From Conoideocrella luteorostrata (Eukaryota; Ascomycota; Sordariomycetes; Hypocreales; Clavicipitaceae): 56,600 nt of DNA. The stretch lies in contig JASWJB010000293.1 in the NCBI GenBank assembly GCA_032433595.1, forward strand, positions 1 to 56,600. The letters run 5' to 3'. The position numbers were made by a program, and so were the translations under genes. The notes below the pieces were generated by a model. That model was not told the origin of the DNA. It was given only the letters and a program-made list of their open reading frames with translations, and searched no databases. Below, one piece after another: positions 43,052-53,816 of the stretch (positions are counted from its first letter, which is position 1; every line of letters begins with the position of its first letter).

Positions 43052-44587
43052 GAAGGGCAGTAGGTTTTTATTAGCAGATGGGACACTCGGCATCAATATC
43101 AGCTACCCATGAAAGATGACCAAAATAAATCATGGAGATGACGGAGGTAGGGAAAATTGCACAAAAAAAGACACCAACGGCCAATATATGTGTGGTTTCC
43201 GTTTGTGTCACCCAAGTCCTCCGCAGTAAGTTAGTTTATGTCAGTTCGGATGTATCCATCCATTATCAATTTACGTACAGTCGAGCAACACACCTTCCCA
43301 ATTAATTGCAGCGTCGATGGAACACCCCGCCTTACCCGCATTTCCCCTCCCCTCCCTCCGCTTCCAGACGTTGAGAACCCCGCACGAGGCATTCGGTCAC
43401 GTTGACTGCAAAGTTGTTAGTCAACTAAGCCATCAAGGTGGCATTAAGTCCGCAAGAGATAATGCCTTAGCGACCAAAAACGCGGGAAAAAAAAAAAAAA
43501 AAAAAAAGGATAAACTATTATATAGCTTAGTTAGCTATTTAGGTAATAGATTTTATTAATAATAAGCTTTAATTGTATCTGTGGTGGGCGTTCGAATTGA
43601 AAGGGTCAATTGGACAATATGGACAAAATGGCTCAGCTAAACTGTCCCCCACATGCCGCGTATTATAGAGGGCACCTTAGTGGCCTACACGTGTTATCAG
43701 CGGGCTGCTCGCGTGAGCTCTCTTCCTCAGTAATAATTAAAGCCTTCCCATTAAACGTGGTAATTTAAGCCTCTTCTCCGGGCTTGTTAAGCCGCTCCAG
43801 AGGGTTATTGTGGTGTTCTGGCAGCTTGGGATTCATTGGTAGTATCGCGAAACGCGTTGTAGGGCGTTTTGGTGTGCTAGGTTTTGGTGGGCAACCTGGT
43901 CACTCAAAGTCCCCAAGAAAAAAAGGGGCAAAAGTGGGGGAAATGGGCCTCTCAAAACTTGAGGTGTGCCTCTCGGAATTCTAGGAGATACAGTAAAAGT
44001 ATAATGCATTTATCTCTGCGGTGATGTTGTTATAAGGGTTCATCGCTACGGGGGCGTTGTGTTTAGCCTGACCTCAGCTACTGTCCCGGACCCATCAAGG
44101 TGGACTTCCCCGTACCGTCTTAGCCTCTTAGCTCTTCCAGCTTAATGCTGCCAATGGACCATGACAAGTGGAAATGGAAAGAATTCGTCGTGACCATCAT
44201 GCAGTCTGGTTCTGGCCCGTGGGAGTGGTGTCTCATTCGTTGTAGCTTGCACGAATTCATCATCCATAAAAGCATCCAACGGATTCGCTGCACCAGCTTG
44301 GCATACGACAACTCTCCGGTGAGATGACACCAGGACGGCAAAATTGATTTCAATTTGATTGTCTATTCTACACAGCCAGATCTTGATGCAACCTGCGTTT
44401 AAAACTAGGAAAGAATCGACTTTCTATCTACCATATTACTATTGTATCACCGTCATCAACCTCAAAACGCTCATTCCAAACGACATTTCAAATATCCCAT
44501 AACCAAATGCCATGTTCGTTGTTCACCCCAAACTCCAAAAGTAAAGCCGCATTAGGAAGACTTGCAATAGCAGTTCAAAACAAAGAT
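43052..44587. other. Intergenic region with AT-rich, poly-A-bearing segment
   Basis: It contains the DPP5 promoter, an A-run of about 20 at 43488-43507, an AT-rich stretch to about 43580, and two copies of a CTCAGCTA-CTGTCCC motif (about 43632-43648 and 44073-44087). No coding gene was recognised; the ORFs at 43784-44353 are short and lack domains. Confidence 0.45.
43488..44087. repeat. Possible degenerate mobile-element remnant
   Basis: A poly-A run is followed by about 70 bp of very AT-rich sequence rich in TTAG/TAAT, unlike the neighbouring sequence, and similar CTCAGCTA...CTGTCCC motifs stand about 440 bp apart. This could be a mutated retroelement tail, but no reverse transcriptase or clear terminal repeat is visible. 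Held as a weak call. Confidence 0.25.
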
Positions 44588-45270
44588 CTATTTCCTAGAC
44601 GCCCCAAAATTCGTTCTCTTCTTATTCGTCCCTCCATCATTTTCACTATCTTCCACATCCTTGTCCGCTACAACAGCCGCCTTCTTCTTAGACTTGCTCT
44701 TATTCCCTGCGCCGGATGACGGTGTCCCATTATCTCGAAAGGATGCAGACACCGGCGTTGGCGCATGCGACGCAGGTGTTGATCCTGGTGTTGAATCCTG
44801 TGTATCAACAAATTACATCGTTAACATCAAACTCTCATATCAATCACAAAGTGAACTTTGCGGGTTTGTCAACATACTCCATTATTCGGTCTATACGAGA
44901 TTGAAGACTTTGAAAATACGCGATTTTGATCTGCCGGTCCCGCTTTCCGTCTTTGTGCTGCCGCGCCACTTGTTCCTTTTATGTAGTTGTCAAATCCAGT
45001 AATAATGTTGCCACTTGGTGTGCTTTCGAGATAGGATGCTTCTTTGGTTATAATACTCTCTTCCACCTGGTTCTGTTTCTTGACCCATTAGCAAGATGTT
45101 CCCCGCTTCCCATAAGTAGATCCAGTAGAGAGGCAACGTCATATTCTCACCAGACGCTTTTCGAGGACCCTACGCTTCTCGACGAGTTCGCGCACCCGAG
45201 CCTGGGACTTTTTGTATTCTGCAAGTGTCGGCAGCGGCCCTGCGGCAGGGCCAGGCTTGTTGTCTGCCAT
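44588..45270 (-). CDS. EAF6: NuA4 histone acetyltransferase subunit Eaf6
   Basis: This is a small subunit of the NuA4 (and NuA3-type) histone acetyltransferase complexes. Minus-strand exons are 45270-45151, 45072-44878 and 44797-44588, giving 174 aa. Residues about 15-60 form a coiled coil (LAEYKKSQARVRELVEKRRV, then VEESIITKEASYLE). The family block SGNIITGFDNYIKGTSGAAA follows; it is the best marker. The C-terminus is Ser/Thr/Pro and Lys-rich (KSKSKKKAAVV) and ends TNKKRTNFGASRK. All three exons join in phase 0, with GTGAGA and GTATGT donors and ACAG acceptors. A PWI-domain splicing gene lies upstream on the same strand, about 1 kb away. Confidence 0.93.
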
Positions 45271-46279
45271 GGGCGACGAATTTGACGTAAATAACGATGT
45301 TTTATTTTCGGTATTGATGGCTCGAGAAACGTGGAAATGATACGCGTGGCTGAGTTGATGTGCGCCTAGGTAGGTGATGCCTTCATGATGGCGTTTTCTG
45401 GATGGGATAAGGGCAACGATGCTTTGAAAACATAGACAATCCTAGAACAAACTAGTTAGGTGGTGGGTTCAAGGCAGGTGGACCCCGTGTGGCCTTCCGA
45501 CGCATTACTTACGGAAGGTACAACCTGTATCAGCCAGCTGCACAGCCTGCAGCGTCACGTTTCTAGTTACAGGTTTGGCATTATCGACTTCTATGCATTA
45601 TCCCAATTACCGCCAGCTGAGTTCACTGCCCAACAAATATACAAATATAAGATATCGCCAATTCATACTTCTCATCCCGTATTCTTCTCACCCTTAAATA
45701 GAAAATAGTGGGTATTCATTGGGTTGCCGCGATTATGTGCTTGTTCCCTATGGCCACAAGCGGCAACGCTACGGGGAATAAAACAGAAAATGAGTTGCCG
45801 GACACAGGTTGAATTGCGAGATCTCGAACCATGACAGCGACCGAGGTTACTGGCACGCTTTCAACTTTGAAGTCACATATCATCATAGCAATAACGCCCG
45901 GGCTTGGTCTGAACTCTTAAAATGCAATAATGTCGTCTACGGTAGCTTCAGGAGTAGACAAAGAGAATACCCAACCTTCCCTTGTTGATCAATTTCTCGA
46001 AATCATGCTGAGTTGCCAACTATCATTGCCATGGGGCCATCGTTGATATTAAGTGCAGGGAGTAAATGCCCTCCCGAGCTAGTCCGCATAACAACTAAAG
46101 CTAAATCACCTCCTCAACAGGGGCAGTTAAATTGGCTTCTGGATACTCCGTAGAATCTTGGCCCATGCAAGACGAAGATAGATTGCATTGCGTTACCACG
46201 AGCAACTCTGTCTTCGAAGCACTACAGCCTACGGAGTACCTATGCTGGCGCAATTTTTTATTTGCCATAGCCAACCATG
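45271..46279. other. Intergenic region with two palindrome elements
   Basis: It lies between EAF6 and the PWI gene on the same strand. TACTCCGTA occurs at 46144-46152 and TACGGAGTAC at 46230-46239. They are inverted relative to each other, about 80 bp apart, just past the PWI stop codon. No gene was recognised. Confidence 0.5.
46144..46239. repeat. Inverted pair of TACTCCGTA elements
   Basis: TACTCCGTA (46144-46152) and TACGGAGTAC (46230-46239) face each other close to the 3' end of the PWI-domain gene. In a transcript they could form a stem of about 9 bp. Confidence 0.75.
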
Positions 46280-47724
46280 CTATGGGGAGCGGCCGTCATC
46301 TTCTGAGACTTCATCTAAATTTCCTCGTTCCGAATGGTTAGATGAGGCCGATGAGCTGTTTCTTCTTCGTACTGCCTGTCGTTCCGACCGAGGGCTATGG
46401 TTCCCGTGATTTTTGCGCCTGTGGCCTTCTGGGTGATCTGCATTTTCGGATTCGTCACTATAGTGACGTTTTTGCCGCCTTCTCGGCGGCGATCTCTTGT
46501 CACGGCTCCGTGATCTGGATCGACTGCTGGATGCTGAGGATGATCGTGATCGCCGCCTACGCCGAGGAGGAGATCGACTTCGTGACTCGGACCCCTTTCT
46601 CTTTTTCTTTGCGGGCGAGCTACGGCCGGATGAGACAGAGCGTGATTGACGAGAAGGACCAGACCGATGGGTTCGGTCATCACGTCGATCACGTCTCGGA
46701 CGGTAAGCATCCCCTCGCGGGGATCTTGATCTTTTACGAGACCCACGTTGTCTTAGTGGAGAGATCCTTCGACGTGAAGGACTATTGGATGCTTGACTGT
46801 CACCAGATACACTGCGATCTCGCGATCTGGATCGAGACGATTCGTCTTCCGAGAACGACCTGCCTCGACGGTGTCGCCGGTCGTGATCACGGCCACGTCG
46901 AGCGTTCGGGATGTAGCTATCGCGGCCATACGAGTCTCGGGAGCCTCGGGGTGGAGGCTCTGACGGCCGACCAGATTTGCCGGCACGATCTTGATCCTCT
47001 CGCCTGGAGCGGTTGTCGAAATTCTGATTTCCACGCCGGCCCTGCCATGAATCAGCAGGGTTGTTTGCTTGATCATGTCGGTCTCTTTGTATGTGGTCCG
47101 AAACTTCACGGTCCCTGCGACTCATATATTCACGTCTTTTGCGTGCTTCATCGACGGCCCGATCAGCGTCCCTCTAATGCATTGTTAATATTACTAGGGC
47201 AGAAATCCGAGGTCGAGCATAGCCGTCTACCTTTTCTTGCATTAGCTCCAACTTTTTTGCCTCGAGGAGCTCTTTGGGAACACCTTGGGGACTACCCTGT
47301 GCACTCAGTAAAAGATTCCATAAGTCTTTACAGAAAGGCGCTGTATCCTTGTCCAAAAAGCCAGTCAGTTGGATTTGAAGCGACTTGACGTCGGGCTGCA
47401 AAGAATGAATGTCAGCGTCTATGCAAGCTGTACATGTGACTGTTGTATTGATGGGGGGCATACATGACGAGATCCCTCGATAAGGTTGAAACATAGCTCA
47501 ATAACAACATCGTCTTCGTTGCCCAGAATATCAGATATTTTATTCGCAATCCATCTGAGAGGATAAGTCAGGTCAGTTCTTTCCGATTTTCGGAGCGATG
47601 CGGGAGGGAAAGGATATTACTTTTTCATGACTTGAAGATTGACTTTCTGCATGTCGACTTTTTTGCTGAATTCTGGAGGGAATTTGGTCGACTTGAGAAG
47701 TCGCGCGTCCACCTTTGACGCCAT
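46280..47724 (-). CDS. PWI-domain, SR-rich splicing protein (SRRM1-like)
   Basis: This is a probable nuclear pre-mRNA splicing or 3'-processing coactivator. Minus-strand exons are 47724-47621, 47554-47464, 47395-47231 and 47173-46280, giving 417 aa. Residues about 1-115 form the PWI nucleic-acid-binding domain: LLKSTKFPPEFSKKVDMQKV, then the PWI-type tryptophan in KKWIANKISDILGNEDDVVI, then ELCFNLIEGS and PDVKSLQIQLTGFLDKDTAP. The rest is Arg/Ser/Asp-rich, with long RS, RD and SRSR runs, typical of SR-related proteins and likely phosphorylated. The serine-rich end is NSSSASSNHSERGN. Every junction restores frame. SRm160/SRRM1 is the nearest architecture; orthology is inferred from domain order only. 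It diverges from NAS2, with 606 bp between starts. Confidence 0.9.
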
Positions 47725-48330
47725 GGTGATTGTGTTCGGGCGTCAATTGCGCTGTCAACACAACAAGCGCGACGAGAAGAGGAAAGAAAAAGTGACGTCT
47801 GCAGTAAAGGAAGGCAGAAAGCTGCCAGGTCAGGTATAGTGCACAGACCAAGCAAGGTGCTAAGACTCGAACATGCCTGGCGGGCAAAGCCGTGGAGCAG
47901 GTTGGCATCAAGCTTTCCAGTCGGATCTTTCCAGCAGACATCAACTATTTTTGTAAGGTAATGAAACTTAGAGCTGACACAATATTTCTTATGATTTCTA
48001 AGAGCCTCTCCTACATCCTACGCCAAGTATAATTCCATGTGATACGTTTAGGCACAGTGAATAGCAGGAGAGGCTCCGTTATTTGGCAAATGCTCCTGCA
48101 CTGATTGGGCAAGCCGGCGCCCCAGGCTAACACAGGTACTCTGATGAGTTTGAAGCAGCTCGAGACCTTTGGGACCCCGCAGTATATTCCTTCCCTACAT
48201 TTCAGATCCAAAAAAAGCTGCGGACCAAGCAGTGACCAGAAGATAGCTGTCTCTTTACAAACAACGTCGTCTACCCTATTGTTGTCTCATATCTCTGCAT
48301 CTTGTCATTCGGAACGTCCTTTTCGTAAAA
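47725..48330. promoter_or_regulatory. Divergent promoter region (PWI gene / NAS2)
   Basis: 606 bp between two divergent start codons. No element was pinned down and no gene was recognised. Confidence 0.45.
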
Positions 48331-49174
48331 ATGGAAAACTTACACGTGCCGACCGTGCCGTCTGGTCCGACAAGCAACGCCATCCCAAACGGTAATGGGT
48401 CGCATTTGAGCTTTGGTGAGCTTCAACGGAAAAAGACAGACTTTGAGGAAGAGCTCAAAGCGCTCGGGAGCGTCCTTGAATCAGTAAATTCCACTGTGCG
48501 TTTCCAGTCTGAGGCCCTTATTGTGCTAATCAACACCCAGCACGGAGTAAATATGGATACGCCTCTTCTTACCAGGGATGGGTTTCCACGATCGGATATT
48601 GACGTTCCTCAAAGTGCGACAACATTTTCGTTTGAGCAAGATTTTATGCTAACAAGGAATAGTTCGCACTACGAGAGCGCAGATCATCCGACTCAGGAAT
48701 GACTATAAGGATCTGATGGCCAATATCGAAAAGTATCTGCACGAACATTTTGCGAGCATGGAAGGAGACAACGGCGCTGTTCCGGGTGGTGGTACCTCTG
48801 TTCCACAGGTGCTGCCAGACTCCCACACCGACGGTTTGGATGAGCCATTTGCAAAAGTCAACACCGTCGCAGCTGGTAGTCCCGCTGATCATGCTGGATT
48901 AAAGGAAGGTGACGAGCTTCGCAACTTTGGATTTGTGAACAAGACCAACCATGACAACCTTAAGAAGGTGGCTGAATGTGTGCAAGGGAATGAGGGAGTA
49001 TGTCCGCTCGTACCCTGGGTAGATTGTTTTACTGACATGTCTCAGCGTAATATCTTTATCAAAGTATCAAGGGCAGCCGGCTTCGCTCAACGCCAAGAGC
49101 TACGCCTGAGTCTCACACCAGTTCGAGATTGGGGTGGTCGTGGCATGCTTGGTTGCCACATCCTCCAGTTGTAA
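48331..49174 (+). CDS. NAS2: Proteasome assembly chaperone Nas2/PSMD9
   Basis: This is a PDZ-domain chaperone that helps assemble the 19S base by binding the Rpt5 C-terminus. Exons are 48331-48483, 48541-48613, 48663-48997 and 49046-49174, giving 229 aa, the usual size. The N-terminal helical part reads LSFGELQRKKTDFEEELKAL, then HGVNMDTPLLTRDGFPRSDI and RTTRAQIIRLRNDYKDLM. The PDZ domain follows: FAKVNTVAAGSPADHAGLKE, GDELRNFG, then LRLSLTPVRDWGGRGMLGCH with ILQL at the end. Introns 1 (57 bp) and 3 (48 bp) are multiples of three without in-frame stops, so unspliced mRNA would still read through. The acceptors at 48540 and 49045 are chosen because they restore the family sequence. Confidence 0.92.
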
Positions 49175-50187
49175 TAACACACATCACTTCATGCGATTCC
49201 TTGCTACAAATATCGGTTATCCATGGCCACTACTGTACGAACTCGCGAAAAGCCGCACTATCGGTCCAGACAGCAAGGCCACAGTGCCCATAGCACGATT
49301 TGTTGTGTTAGACCACTAATCCAGCTCTGCAGCCCAGGCAGCAACATGAATTTGTCATCAACAGGAGGAGCGTAGGTTGGGCTCTATATAGAGTACGGCA
49401 CCCAAATCAGTCCCCTGCTACTTGCCTTAGTTGGAAGTGCGTCGGTAAAGGAAAAGTGACCGTCAGGCTGGCATTTTCTCACGTAGATTAGGCATTGCGT
49501 AAGGTGGTAAGTGAGTGGATGCCTAGCCTGAGCAGCACAACAGGGAGATTGCCGTCAAACAAAGCCTGACTAGGTTGGACAGCAATTGGATGGCGAATAA
49601 CCCAAAGCCTATGAAATGTATATATTTGTCCGGTCCCAGCACACAAGTAGCACCTGAAGCTGATAAGTAGATTACATTTATTGCTTTCTCTGAATCACAG
49701 TGTGAACGCCCAGGTATGAAACAAACAAAACTCTGAGATACTAGCACAGTTTCCAGCGGAGGCGGTGACCAGTGACGCTACCAAACCCAAATTGTGCAAA
49801 AATTGCGGCCGCTAGTTGGAACAGACCCATGTCTTGACATCACGTGCATGAGCCCACCGAGCCCAGCGGATTGAATTTTTCGCTTTTGGTTTGCCCTTGT
49901 CTAGAAGTTCCCCGCCGCTTTTCAAAACATCTAAGCTGACCGACCTTGTGCAAGTTTGTCTCCCACCGCACATCCACGTCAGTGAGACCTCAAAAAGGTA
50001 TTGTTAACTCGCCTGCTCTATCCATTGTCATCGACGTCGAACCCCCGAATCGCGCTCGTATCTTTTTGGCTGCAACATTTTATTCTTCAATCGTCTTGCC
50101 GCCGCCATCAGTAAGGCTAACGCCACCCTTTTAGCACCCCGCCTGTTGACATCACTTTTTTCCGCCGCGACGACTGCAATTACAAAT
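49175..50187. other. Intergenic region, no gene recognised
   Basis: NAS2 3' region and Ran promoter/leader. No repeat or open frame of note was seen. Confidence 0.5.
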
Positions 50188-51201
50188 ATGGCTGAGCAAA
50201 ATACTCCTACTTTCAAGCTCGTGCTTGTAGGCGACGGTGGTACCGGAAAGGTAGGTTTGTTCATATTTATTCAATATTGGTACCGGTGTGGGCTCTTTTG
50301 CTTGTTTTGGGATGGGAAATAGCGTTATCTACCCCGCCTGCAAGCAGCAAACGCCTCGAAGAAAGTAGTAGTATAGAAGATTCGGTCAGTCATGCTAACT
50401 CTAAGCCCGCCATAGACCACTTTCGTCAAGCGCCACTTGACTGGCGAATTCGAGAAGAAATACATTGCCACCCTCGGTGTCGATGTTCACCCGCTTGGCT
50501 TCACGACAGTAAGTGGCAGCAACGCGCTCCCTTGGTGGTCTTGTTTGGCAACTATCATCGCTAACTTTTGCATCAGAACTTCGGTCAGATCCAGTTCGAT
50601 GTGTGGGATACCGCCGGTCAGGAAAAGTTTGGTGGTCTCCGCGACGGTTACTACATCAACGGCCAGTGCGGTATCATTATGTTCGATGTCACCTCCCGTA
50701 TCACTTACAAGAACGTTCCCAACTGGCACCGTGCGTATCCCATTTGGTAAATGACTATCTCTTTACTCTTTCTGTTCCTAACTTAAAAACAGGTGATCTC
50801 GTCCGTGTCTGCGAGAACATTCCCATCGTCCTCTGTGGTAACAAGGTCGACGTGAAGGAGCGCAAGGTCAAGGCTAAGACTATCACTTTCCACCGCAAGA
50901 AGAATCTCCAGTACTACGACATCTCTGCCAAGTCCAACTACAACTTCGAGAAGCCATTCCTCTGGCTCGCCCGCAAGCTCGTTGGCAACCCTCAGCTGGT
51001 ACTTCTTAACTCTTCAAATATCTTAATCCTCTAGTCTCACCGGCGCGATTACTAACATTCACTTAGGAATTCGTTGCCGCTCCAGCTCTGGCCCCCCCTA
51101 CCGCCCAAGTCGATGAGGCTCTCATGGAGGAGTACCGTAAGGAGATGGAGACTGCCGCTGCCCAACCCCTGCCTGGTGAGCTTTCTGACGACGACTTGTA
51201 A
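50188..51201 (+). CDS. GSP1: Ran GTPase (Gsp1/Spi1)
   Basis: This is the small GTPase that drives nucleocytoplasmic transport and spindle assembly. Exons are 50188-50250, 50416-50508, 50577-50730, 50793-50998 and 51067-51201, giving exactly 216 aa, the Ran length. All nucleotide-binding motifs are present: P-loop GDGGTGK (residues 15-21, split from TT by intron 1), switch [39 protein letters not shown] and [15 protein letters not shown]. The acidic C-terminal tail is ELSDDDL and, as in all Ran proteins, no prenylation cysteine is present. Intron 4 falls after the NPQL block. The start context is AAATATGG. Identity is firm. Confidence 0.98.
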
Positions 51202-53816
51202 TCGGTTTGCCGTCTGCGAAGTAGTTATTACGTTTGTCGGAGGAATTACGACATGGCCCAGCTAGAGTCGGCCTTCTTTGTTTATTAAGGATTGCCTGTG
51301 AGCGGCCGGGATGACAATTTATGATAAAGGGACGGGAATATCAAGTTTTAAAGAGCGTGATTGGAGAGGGCAAACTCATGCCCCTAATACCTCGGTTGGG
51401 GTAACATCGCGGCATCCGCTGCAGGACAAAAGCAGCAATTCATTAGTTAGACTACATATTTAAAATAACTGTTTTGTCGAGCTTTGATTTGCGTAAGTTC
51501 GCTCACATGGCATACATAATCCGGGTGACGCATTGAAGTCAGACTATTCTATCGCTCTTCGAAATATCGTGTCGGCAAAGTTGCCTGTAAATAGGCAAGA
51601 GTTTTAATATTATTTCTGCATCGCATAGTTGAATTCATGTAAACTTATGGATTTGGGCAGTGGGTTGTCGATTGTGTTCGGGAGCTTGCGGCGAGCTTTT
51701 CCCGCACCCACGATCGTAGCAGCGCCTAGTTATTATTAGCCGTGACCTTATAGTCAAGAAGCCTTACCCTGGAGCAGATTGTACATGAGTTGTAAGCTCA
51801 AACAATAGTATGGGGGTTTCTGGAATTCAGATTAACATTTGTTCTCGCTCGTCTCTCCGCGTCCACTAGTTGCATTGGAGATACTGACCGCTAGAGGCAT
51901 TTGTTGCACACATCGTAGTAATGTAAGTGGATCAACAGTATTTACTACAGTAACAAAGGCGTAGCTGGAGGCCACTCCGTAAAGATCATGGCCTTCCCAA
52001 ATACCAACCTCGAGTCCGATCTTGAGCTCCCAGCTCAGCCAACAACCAAATGAAAACAATCTAACTGCTTGAGCTGATGGGGAAACAAAAAAAAAAATAA
52101 GTCTCACACTGTATCAATGACAATATCCAGGAAGCAATTACCATGTACGGTGCATTCCACGGGAAAGATGAAACGATAACATCAAATCAACGCCCGGTCT
52201 ATGATCTAAGTAAGCAGGGATATACACGCGTCGCGTCAATCCTAGCGGGCGGGTCCCAAAGATCGGTGAAGGGTCACCTGTTCGTATGGGGAATAACTAG
52301 TGAGCGCTACGAACTGTAGGGCAAGTTCAACATAGCAGAGGACGCAAACCTGCAATTTAAGTTGCATGTTCGACCGCCCAATAATTGCAGACGGATCTAG
52401 CTACTATTACAAGGTTTCGAGACAACACCATAATGAGAGCATTCATGAGCATAAGAAACATGACTGTATATGGAGATTAACACGTAAAGTGTTGCATAAC
52501 AGAGTATAATGGAGTTCACCAAGTTACTGGATATAGTCCGTATTGATGTCTGATATGAGGCGTGTCGGAATGGAGGCAGCTCATGGTGGAAAGAGGTAGT
52601 TTCATCGCCAGCTCAGGACAGATGCAAATAATGCTCTAACTGGAAATGTATTCTCGACAGCCACTCGCATTTGCATCTCCACACCGTATGGCCCTATTCA
52701 ATACTCCGGAGATACGATAATAACATTCGACTTGATCAGAGGAGGCTAGGATGGGGACAGCTAAAGCAAGGGTGAGGTAAATGCATCCTGCATACTGCAT
52801 TACCGGAAATTGACTGTGTTTTCATTTGTTTAGCTTCCCAGCCCGCCTAAGTAAAACAAAAAACAGCTCCCAAAACGCGTGGCGCCCAGGACAAACACGC
52901 GGGTAAATAGAAGGCAAGCCGGTGATTGAAATCTGGTGCGTTGTTTAAAGAGTTCATGCATAGTACTCCGTACGTCTAGCCCCATTCGTATGTTTTAATT
53001 GAATGAATGGGTCGACCTGTTTTTTTTTTTTTTTTTTTGGGTTGCTTGTGTACTCCGCACACTGACACCCTCCTTGCCTGTGAAAACGCGTGTTGACATG
53101 TTTCCTCTTTGGGAAATGGGAACAACCAAGGGCGCGACATGATTTGCTGCTCGGGGCAACATTACCTCCAGAGGCGCGATTATGGGAAAGCGCAAAACAA
53201 CGTTGGATCAAAAAAGGAACCTGATTTCCACGGAAGGAGAAATCCCGCCATACATAATAGAGACTGGCGTGGTGCCTGTTACAACTCTATAGCGTTTAAA
53301 ATGTAAAGAGTAGAGCAAAGTGTAATACAATACGTCTTCTCAACCTCGTCATCTGCAGCTTCCCTCTCAAGTACTTCGTACATAATGCGTGTATAGACGG
53401 GGCTACGGGGTAAGGATTCGCGACTTACAATACACACCCTGGGCTGTCCCAGTCCCGCTTTCTAGGTTTCGCCTTGGGCTGCGACTCCATAGTTACTACG
53501 AGAATACATACGGACTACGGAGTGGTTAGTACAACTATAGGCCTCTATACCTTGCATTTGCTCATTCCTAAACCAGACTCTCCGTCCACGGTCCGCGGTC
53601 CACGACGGCACGCACACGCTTCGCTTCTTCGTGCACTTGACTTCATTTTCCTTCCTTCTTCATTCGGCCACGGCAATCTTTTCCAGTCGATCTTCTCTTT
53701 CAATTTATTTCCAGGCTTGAAAGCTTCTTGTGCATGCCCCAGTAATGCCTCTCACCTCGTAACCGGTCGACACCAATTCCTCTTTCCCCGTCCACCTCCA
53801 CCGCCGCTGCGTCCCA
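51202..53816. other. Long intergenic region, no gene recognised
   Basis: 2.6 kb between Ran and the homeobox gene. It contains a poly-T run at about 53020-53038, and elements TACTCCGTAC (52964-52973) and TACGGAGT (53516-53523). A minus-strand frame at 51832-52107 has a hydrophobic start but no recognised domain. The part after 53300 should hold the homeobox promoter. Confidence 0.5.
52964..52973. repeat. TACTCCGTAC element
   Basis: Single copy about 50 bp upstream of a poly-T run at 53020-53038. A degenerate TACTCCGCAC follows at about 53052. Confidence 0.75.

Noticed and set aside
46342..47388. 348-codon plus-strand ORF
   Set aside because: It is the antisense shadow of the Arg/Ser-rich exon of the PWI protein; biased codons on one strand keep the other strand open.
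51832..52107. 91-codon minus-strand ORF with hydrophobic start
   Set aside because: The GIWEGHDLYGVASSYAF segment looks protein-like, but no family, promoter or flanking exon could be named; chance cannot be excluded.
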